Shown here piece after piece: positions 29,065-33,428 of a DNA stretch of 33,428 nt (the first letter of the stretch is position 1; the number at the start of each line of letters is the position of its first letter). The notes beneath the pieces are model-generated. The model made no database searches. It was not told the origin of the DNA and was given only the letters and a program-made list of their open reading frames with translations. A program made the translations under genes and the position numbers. This DNA comes from a virus: positions 1 to 33,428 of IMG/VR virus record IMGVR_UViG_3300043466_001330; one strand, given 5' to 3'.

Positions 29065-29816
29065 ATTAAATTGTTTAAAGCGTGTTTAAATCCGTTTTGG
29101 TTAAATACATCGTAGAACTCTCCCCCAGCAGGAATAACGTTTGGACAACCGAAGTAAACCTCTAAGATTCGCTCGGTTTGAAGTTGTTCAGCTATCGCAA
29201 AACACATTGATTGATTGCCAATAAATACTTTACTTGATGCAATCCAGTCTTTGAGTTCTAAAAAATTCTTTACTTTTAAATGCTCAAGCTTTGGCAAAGT
29301 CTTTTTCATTACTTCAAATTCATCCTTAGTTCCTGCAAACATTTGCTTTAAGTCGTAATCATTCAAAATAGAATAATCTATTTGCCCATTTTGATATCTA
29401 TTAGTCCTATTGATAAGTATATAATCTTGGTTAGGTTTATTCCAATCAAATATAGGAGCTTCAATATCAAATGTTAATTCAGGGTAAGCGTAATAATACC
29501 ACTTCTTAATATCTCCAGCACCTAAATTTAAACCAATTTGTCTGAACTTGTCTAAGTCGTAATCAATCTTTTGCCCATTGTAAACCATTACATCAGCAAT
29601 AAAGTCACAATTAAGAAGTAAAGGTCTAAGCATCTTATACATATACTCGTTTAGCATTACATTCCCAACTGGGTGTCCTACCATCATGTGTTTTAAAGGC
29701 TGGTCTAAGTGTAAGTAAAGCACTGCCTCAGTTTCATTATCTTGGCAAGCCTTCCTAATTGCGTTTAGTGAGTAGATAATATCGCCAGCGTTTCCACTAT
29801 GTTTAAACTTTAGCAT
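29061..29816 (-). CDS. GT-B-like (GT9-related) glycosyltransferase candidate
   Basis: 251 aa from ATG 29816-29814, giving M-L-K-F-K-H-S-G-N-A-G-D-I-I-Y-S-L; a longer frame needs TTG. N-terminal G-N-A-G-D-I-I-Y-S-L and C-terminal F-I-G-N-Q-S-M-C-F-A-I-A-E resemble the donor-binding halves of heptosyltransferase-like GT-B enzymes, in which the latter segment (x-G-x-x-S) contacts the nucleotide sugar. Same cassette as the methyltransferase. Confidence 0.65.
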   Translation of the reverse strand: MLKFKHSGNAGDIIYSLNAIRKACQDNETEAVLYLHLDQPLKHMMVGHPVGNVMLNEYMYKMLRPLLLNCDFIADVMVYNGQKIDYDLDKFRQIGLNLGAGDIKKWYYYAYPELTFDIEAPIFDWNKPNQDYILINRTNRYQNGQIDYSILNDYDLKQMFAGTKDEFEVMKKTLPKLEHLKVKNFLELKDWIASSKVFIGNQSMCFAIAEQLQTERILEVYFGCPNVIPAGGEFYDVFNQNGFKHALNNLI

Positions 29817-30054
29817 TTCTTTTCTTTTTAGGTTGGATAGGAACAAACTTATCAAATTGGTTGAATACTCTACTTAGTAACTCCTGAACACATGATTGGC
29901 AGCCTAAGTTTCTTGGAGGTGCGCCAAACATTTTTGCCCAAGCAGATTGCACAATGTGAAAATCTATGTTTGTAAAAGTTGAATGATGTTCAGTTTTGTA
30001 AACTTCCCATTTTGACTTTAAAGGAAGTAGCATATCGTAAATCTCTTGATTCAT
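29803..30054 (-). CDS. Conserved phage hypothetical protein with CxxC, 83 aa
   Basis: Contains F-T-N-I-D-F-H-I-V-Q-S and L-G-C-Q-S-C-V-Q-E-L-L, typical of a small family in Bacteroidota phages, usually near glycan genes. C-x-x-C could bind metal or be redox active. Basic C-terminus. ATGA overlap with the next membrane gene. Confidence 0.7.
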   Translation of the reverse strand: MNQEIYDMLLPLKSKWEVYKTEHHSTFTNIDFHIVQSAWAKMFGAPPRNLGCQSCVQELLSRVFNQFDKFVPIQPKKKRNAKV

Positions 30055-30296
30055 TGAGTAATTTTTTTAAAGATAATAGAAGATAACACCGCACATAAAC
30101 AAGCGTAACCAAACGCATAAAAAGCAGGTTCTTTGATAAGGAAAGTAATTAACCCAATCCAAAACGATAGGCAGTAACCACAACTCAAAGGTTTTTTAGG
30201 ATAAGTATTAAAATTCTTCCTCCAAATCTCGATTATCGTTTGGCTCATCACATAACCTACCGAACCAATCAAAATGCAGATTATTAAATTGTTCAT
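30051..30296 (-). CDS. Membrane protein, DUF1360-like, 81 aa
   Basis: Three hydrophobic segments (about 3-20, 42-57 and 60-75) with the central P-L-S-C-G-Y-C-L-S-F-W motif of DUF1360-type phage membrane proteins. Function unknown. It starts inside the sigma factor gene (89-nt overlap). Confidence 0.7.
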   Translation of the reverse strand: MNNLIICILIGSVGYVMSQTIIEIWRKNFNTYPKKPLSCGYCLSFWIGLITFLIKEPAFYAFGYACLCAVLSSIIFKKITQ

Positions 30297-30804
30297 TGTG
30301 TTTTGTTTTTAAATAGTTTATTGTTTGTAAAATTGAATGCCTAACTGCTCCGTATTTGATGTCTACAAGGTTGCTGATTTTTCTGAAATCCCCGAATTGG
30401 ATATAAAGTTTAAATAACTCTCGGTCGTATTCTTCAAGTTCTTCTATTGAGTTTTCAATGTCCTTAGTAAATTTCTCATTCTCATTTTCAAAATCGTTGC
30501 TCTCAAAATCACTTTCCGTTTTAATCTTGTTAAAGTTGTTGGTATTAAATTCAAAATGTTTGTATTTTTTAGCAAATGGACTGGTGTAAGATATGTAAGA
30601 GTTGTAAACTATCTTGTAGAAAAGGTATGTAAGGTAGTTGTTATTGTAAGCATCAAGTATTTTGTTTTCGTCTAAGTCGTAAAGAGTTAATATACATTCA
30701 TGCAAAAGATCGTCAGTATAGTATTGATGCGAAATTTTCTTGCAAATCTGCATCGGGTTTGGGCTATTGTAGAACTGAAGTATTATTTGTTCCTTACTCA
30801 GCAT
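30208..30804 (-). CDS. Phage sigma-70-like transcription factor
   Basis: 198 aa from ATG 30804-30802. Residues about 25-85 match sigma region 2 (D-D-L-L-H-E-C-I-L-T-L-Y, N-Y-L-T-Y-L-F-Y-K-I-V), followed by an acidic linker (about 95-125) and a region 4-like helix-turn-helix (Y-D-R-E-L-F-K-L-Y, I-S-N-L-V-D-I-K-Y-G-A-V-R-H-S-I). Regions 1 and 3 are missing, as in small ECF or phage sigma factors. It probably redirects host polymerase to late genes; I found no clear set of its promoters. Confidence 0.78.
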   Translation of the reverse strand: MLSKEQIILQFYNSPNPMQICKKISHQYYTDDLLHECILTLYDLDENKILDAYNNNYLTYLFYKIVYNSYISYTSPFAKKYKHFEFNTNNFNKIKTESDFESNDFENENEKFTKDIENSIEELEEYDRELFKLYIQFGDFRKISNLVDIKYGAVRHSILQTINYLKTKHNEQFNNLHFDWFGRLCDEPNDNRDLEEEF

Positions 30805-31453
30805 AAATTCCAATAAACTTGTTACCCATATTTCTTAAGTAAATTCTTTGACTTACTAAAATTTGATTCAAGGCCTTATACTCTTTGACTATTTTCAAAA
30901 ACTCTTTAGCCTTGAATATAAACTCCTTTAAATCTTCTTTATCCAGTTTCATTTCTCGGTAAACTTCAGGCAACTTGGTGACTAACTTTAGCCAATCAGC
31001 TCCAAAAACATCTATTAAACCCTTTGTAAATCCTATTGGATTGCCTGACTTGTAGAGATTGTCCGCTACCGATTGAGAGTAAATGTTGTGAAGGTTAAAT
31101 CTTAAACTTGGATAAGCACCTACTGAGTAATAATGTCCAGCTTGGTCGTTTGATTTGTATGGCCTACCAGAACTAATGCAGTTATGCCCTGAATCTATTT
31201 CACGAATGATTGAGTTGATAACTACTTGTAAATCTTTTCTGTAATCGGCTGAACCTTTAATCTTTTCCTTTAACTCCTTTTTAACTTTTTTTCGTTCATT
31301 CTCCTTCAATTTATCGGTCAATTGAATAGCGCAAGCAGGCGAACATACTTGTTGAAGTGGTTTGAATGGTTCAAATTTGACCTTGCATATTTTACAGCTT
31401 TTTTGCTTCACTTTTAATTCTTTTTTCTTGTTGCAAAATCCATTTGTAAACAT
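30794..31453 (-). CDS. ninG: NinG-like recombination protein
   Basis: 219 aa. N-terminal zinc site C-x2-C...C-x3-C (Cys20, 23, 37, 41) with F-E-P-F-K-P-L-Q-Q-V-C-S, a basic helical middle (about 45-72), then C-I-S-S-G-R-P and A-G-H-Y-Y-S-V-G-A-Y-P-S-L-R-F, the HNH-like core of NinG/Rap. Lambda NinG (Rap) is a structure-specific endonuclease acting in recombination. The start at ATG 31453 gives 14 extra residues; a GTG at 31411 would begin K-Q-K-S-C, the usual family start. Confidence 0.83.
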   Translation of the reverse strand: MFTNGFCNKKKELKVKQKSCKICKVKFEPFKPLQQVCSPACAIQLTDKLKENERKKVKKELKEKIKGSADYRKDLQVVINSIIREIDSGHNCISSGRPYKSNDQAGHYYSVGAYPSLRFNLHNIYSQSVADNLYKSGNPIGFTKGLIDVFGADWLKLVTKLPEVYREMKLDKEDLKEFIFKAKEFLKIVKEYKALNQILVSQRIYLRNMGNKFIGIYAE

Positions 31454-31505
31454 AATTATTTACCCATTCTTTTAAGCTAACTACTTTTGTTGATAGCTTT
31501 TTCAT
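31392..31505 (-). CDS. Hypothetical 37-aa protein
   Basis: Found by hand: ATG 31505-31503 overlaps the preceding stop (ATGA), TAA at 31394-31392 lies inside ninG. Basic, Trp-containing helix (SLKEWVNNYVYKWIL). It fills 31454-31501. If real, ninG more likely starts at GTG 31411. Confidence 0.48.
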   Translation of the reverse strand: MKKLSTKVVSLKEWVNNYVYKWILQQEKRIKSEAKKL

Positions 31506-31741
31506 AGCTTTTCAATTTCATTTTTAACATTTTCCCAGAAATTAATTCTTTCAATTTCAAAAGGACTTGAAGGATCACAGTCATTTAGCATCTCATAAAC
31601 TGCAATCAAAGCACATTGTTTAGCATTCATAATAATTACTGTGTCATCGTAACTGTTGCTCAACATACCACTGCCCATATAGCAATAAACATATGGTGAA
31701 TATTTATTTACCAACTCTTTTGCTTTTTCTTTTGGTGTCAT
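31502..31741 (-). CDS. Small paralogous protein, AKQCALIA family, copy 2
   Basis: 79 aa: opening T-P-K-E-K-A-K-E-L-V-N-K-Y, middle A-K-Q-C-A-L-I-A-V-Y-E-M-L, end F-W-E-N-V-K-N-E-I-E-K-L. A widespread small family in Bacteroidota phages; function unknown. Tandem paralogue of 31738-31974, with ATGA overlap. Confidence 0.75.
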   Translation of the reverse strand: MTPKEKAKELVNKYSPYVYCYMGSGMLSNSYDDTVIIMNAKQCALIAVYEMLNDCDPSSPFEIERINFWENVKNEIEKL

Positions 31742-31974
31742 AGCTTTTCAATTTCTTCTTTTACTCTTTTCCAATATAATTTAACAGAATTTACTGCCCA
31801 ATAATTTATTTGTATAATTATCTCATCAAGTGCAATTAATGCGCATTGTTTAGCTTCATTTAAACTTAATTGTGTACATTTAATATCACAAAATGGCATA
31901 TTACAATCTTTGCAATTGAATGAAGCGTTAATATACTTATCAACTAATTCTTGCGCCTTTTCTTGTGGTGTCAT
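31738..31974 (-). CDS. Small paralogous protein, AKQCALIA family, copy 1
   Basis: 78 aa with the same start and end as copy 2 but a Cys-rich middle (N-C-K-D-C-N-M-P-F-C-D-I-K-C) that could bind zinc, absent from copy 2. Function unknown. Confidence 0.75.
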   Translation of the reverse strand: MTPQEKAQELVDKYINASFNCKDCNMPFCDIKCTQLSLNEAKQCALIALDEIIIQINYWAVNSVKLYWKRVKEEIEKL

Positions 31975-31977
31975 AAT

Positions 31978-32229
31978 TTAAAATGGCAAATCGTTTTTCT
32001 CAGTTAAAGCAGTCTTTTTTAAGTTCTTTGCAGTACCAATAAACTTTCTTGGTTGTTTTGCTTCTCTCTCAGCTTGTGACTGGTTAATATAAGCAGTCAA
32101 GTCATTCCCGAATTGGTCAGGTTCTTTTCTATCAGTTACGCAAATTGAAAGGTACTTCTTGCCGTTCTTTGAAGTGAAGATTTTTTCTTGTGGTATGTCG
32201 CTTAGACATAAGTTGATGTTAATTAGCAT
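31978..32229 (-). CDS. Small SSB-like protein with C-terminal DLPF
   Basis: 83 aa. A beta-rich N-terminal part (about 1-60: L-S-D-I-P-Q-E-K-I-F-T, K-K-Y-L-S-I-C-V-T-D) and an end N-D-L-P-F, the acidic tip that in SSB proteins docks exonucleases, helicases and repair proteins. Shorter than bacterial SSB (about 110-178 aa), so a minimal OB-fold. Most likely the phage ssDNA-binding protein of the replication fork. Confidence 0.75.
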   Translation of the reverse strand: MLININLCLSDIPQEKIFTSKNGKKYLSICVTDRKEPDQFGNDLTAYINQSQAEREAKQPRKFIGTAKNLKKTALTEKNDLPF

Positions 32230-32290
32230 AAGTGGTTTTAATTATTAATCAAATTTAAATTTATTTGTGTCGTAGTTTTTAACTTGTTTT

Positions 32291-32665
32291 TCACAATTCA
32301 AGCACATTTATTCGTGTTGCTAAATCGTAATTGATTTGTTCAAGTTCTAATATCTTTTGTTTAGCCTCGTCAAGTTTAGCCAAAGCATACATTTCGGCTG
32401 TCAGCATTTGAGTAATGGTATCGTGTACTTTGTAAAGTAACTTCAACTGGTCAAGTTTAGCGTTCCTTAATCTTTCATCAGGTATTTTTGAGATTTTGTT
32501 TTCGGAATCATTAAGGAAATTTTCCAAGTCAATTACGGCTTGAATCCGTTGTGGTCGCCTCCCTATTCGTCTTTCTATATCAGCCATTGCGTGATTGGTT
32601 AAAGTAAAATTAAATTGTCTTTCTTGTTGTTGCTTGTAGTATTCGTAGCGTTCTAAGTGGTTCAT
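32291..32665 (-). CDS. Hypothetical coiled-coil protein, 124 aa
   Basis: Basic N-terminal half (R-R-I-G-R-R-P-Q-R) and a long C-terminal coiled coil (about 75-122). No family recognised. It follows the helicase segment and precedes the SSB-like gene, suggesting a replication-linked role. The 32230-32290 gap after it holds a 12-bp AT palindrome and a lone TAAATTTG element without a -33 partner. Confidence 0.65.
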   Translation of the reverse strand: MNHLERYEYYKQQQERQFNFTLTNHAMADIERRIGRRPQRIQAVIDLENFLNDSENKISKIPDERLRNAKLDQLKLLYKVHDTITQMLTAEMYALAKLDEAKQKILELEQINYDLATRINVLEL

Positions 32666-32670
32666 AGTTT

Positions 32671-32799
32671 TTATTTTTTAAAACATTCATAGTAAAAAAC
32701 AACCAATTCATTAGCTATTTTATCTAATCTTTGATAATATTCGTTTTGTCTTTTTATTTTAGTAATGAATACCCAATGTTTGAATTTAATTTTTTTCAT
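32671..32799 (-). CDS. Hypothetical 42-aa protein
   Basis: Found by hand between the helicase stop and the 124-aa gene: ATG 32799-32797 lies 2 nt after the helicase stop, TAA 32673-32671 precedes the next ATG by 5 nt. Basic, aromatic helical peptide (KKIKFKHWVFITKIKRQNEY). Function unknown. Confidence 0.6.
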   Translation of the reverse strand: MKKIKFKHWVFITKIKRQNEYYQRLDKIANELVVFYYECFKK

Positions 32800-32801
32800 A
32801 G

Positions 32802-33428
32802 TTAAAATGGTGTTTTAATTTCTAATCCGTTAAATGGTGTTTCTAAGTAGTGTCTTTCGCCTAAGTTCTCATAGTAAGCGTTTCTGAAGACATCAAAGGT
32901 AAGCTTAGCAGTTCCTTTTTCGCCTTCTGCCCTCTTTTTAATCTTGCGAATTATTATTTGAGCCTCGCTGGATTGCCTCCAACCTTCCCCATGTTCTTCG
33001 TAATCCCTATGAACACAGATAAGATTTAAAGCCTTAGCGTACCATACTGAACCGCCTTCAATTTCATCAGGTCTTGGTGCAGGTGGGTACTTATCCCCAC
33101 CTCGCATGTCAGGGTTTCTTGCATGGGCTACTATAAAATTGTGAGTATTATTTTTGCGAGCGTGTCGGTTTACTCTTGGAAGTTGCTGTTTAAGATATTC
33201 GCTTATAGTGTTTGAGTATTTGTGCTCTATGTCATTCCAGTTGTCTACTGAGCTACTGAAAATCCCATAGTCACGAATAGCCTCATCAGTCAAATTTAGC
33301 CACTCGTCAAAGTCTAAACCCTTTTCATCCACATCAATAACCTTAAAATAATCCTGAACAAATGGGTAAACATTGTGAAGTTCCTTTTCGCTTATTTGAT
33401 AGTTAATTGAGCGTTTGTCAAATGTCTT
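32802..33428 (-). CDS. DnaB-like replicative helicase, C-terminal part
   Basis: C-terminal part of the helicase begun at 418; codons are open to the window end, and the first 127 bases repeat the left end. Contains the DnaB H3/H4 pattern: N-F-I-V-A-H-A-R-N-P followed by G-G-S-V-W-Y-A-K-A-L-N-L-I-C-V-H-R, whose last Arg would be the arginine finger. Ends with the stop TAA at 32804-32802. An internal ATG at 33332 is not a true start, since the frame runs on. Confidence 0.88.
   Translation of the reverse strand, partial: KTFDKRSINYQISEKELHNVYPFVQDYFKVIDVDEKGLDFDEWLNLTDEAIRDYGIFSSSVDNWNDIEHKYSNTISEYLKQQLPRVNRHARKNNTHNFIVAHARNPDMRGGDKYPPAPRPDEIEGGSVWYAKALNLICVHRDYEEHGEGWRQSSEAQIIIRKIKKRAEGEKGTAKLTFDVFRNAYYENLGERHYLETPFNGLEIKTPF
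33302..33428. repeat. 127-bp terminal redundancy, right copy
   Basis: Exact copy of 1-127, showing that the window closes into a 33,301-bp circle. Confidence 0.97.

Noticed and set aside
32250-32257. TAAATTTG as a promoter for the SSB-like operon
   Set aside because: Matches the -7 element but no TTG lies 17-23 nt upstream, and the tract is so AT-rich that chance matches are expected.
32802-33332. Independent 176-aa gene starting at ATG 33332
   Set aside because: The frame stays open to the window end and continues in frame with the Walker A-bearing part at 1-418 once the circle is closed.
1-33428. Integrase, excisionase, CI-type repressor or attachment site
   Set aside because: No tyrosine or serine recombinase motifs in any frame read, and no other long direct repeat than the end redundancy and the 30-bp gene-junction repeat. 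Lysogeny is not supported.
33302-33428. Physical direct terminal repeat as in T7-like phages
   Set aside because: It is exactly 127 bp, in the middle of an essential coding frame and far from the terminase genes, which suits an assembler overlap better.

Overview
The window is the complete, circularly closed genome of a tailed phage (siphovirus-type gene content) of a Bacteroidota host, most likely a flavobacterium. Its last 127 bases (33302-33428) repeat bases 1-127 exactly, inside one open helicase gene, so the unique sequence is a 33,301 bp circle cut in mid-gene. The host assignment rests on low GC, a perfect Bacteroidota promoter (TTG-N19-TATATTTG at 7958-7987) and protein families I know from Bacteroidota phages and prophages (DUF4373-type initiator, HTH_55, XkdF-type prohead protease, small 'AKQCALIA' proteins). 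There is no integrase, recombinase-type attachment system, tRNA gene, DNA polymerase or CRISPR array. Nothing shows lysogeny.

Every gene lies on the minus strand, so transcription runs from high to low coordinates around the circle, with few gaps. In that order: (1) 32.8-30.2 kb: small proteins, an SSB-like protein with a DLPF tail, tandem paralogues, a NinG-like recombination protein and a small sigma-70-like factor. (2) 30.1-27.4 kb: a glycan/decoration cassette of GT-B-like protein, SAM methyltransferase and GT4 glycosyltransferase. (3) 27.4-25.8 kb: small and large terminase subunits. (4) 25.8-18.8 kb: tail chaperone pair with a -1 frameshift site, gp10-like protein, two large tail proteins, tape measure. 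(5) 18.7-11.1 kb: prohead protease with nested scaffold, major capsid, tube-like protein, portal fusion, connector, completion and tip proteins. (6) 11.1-8.1 kb: small membrane proteins, a metallophosphoesterase, endolysin and a spanin-like overlapping pair. (7) After the promoter at about 7.96 kb: over 20 small early genes, then MazG-like, DnaA-domain-IV, YqaJ exonuclease, HTH_55, a candidate small RNA, the replication initiator with internal iterons, and the helicase, which wraps across the window ends.

Replication seems to use an O-like initiator (421-1083), a RecA-fold helicase without a DnaB N-terminal domain, a DnaA-domain-IV protein and an SSB-like protein, with the host supplying polymerase. 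YqaJ nuclease and NinG point to recombination. The phage sigma factor probably times late expression. Terminators after the capsid gene and after the tube-like gene would make those two products abundant relative to portal.

Most notable: the large terminase gene is broken exactly inside its Walker A motif; two clusters of 11-bp iterons lie in the initiator gene; a U_UUU_UUU slippery site joins the tail chaperone frames; a promoter-hairpin unit at 1334-1452 could encode a structured small RNA; and a set of early genes ends in a C-terminal Gly-Gly pair that is really the Shine-Dalgarno sequence of the next gene. About ten genes shorter than 60 codons were found by hand.
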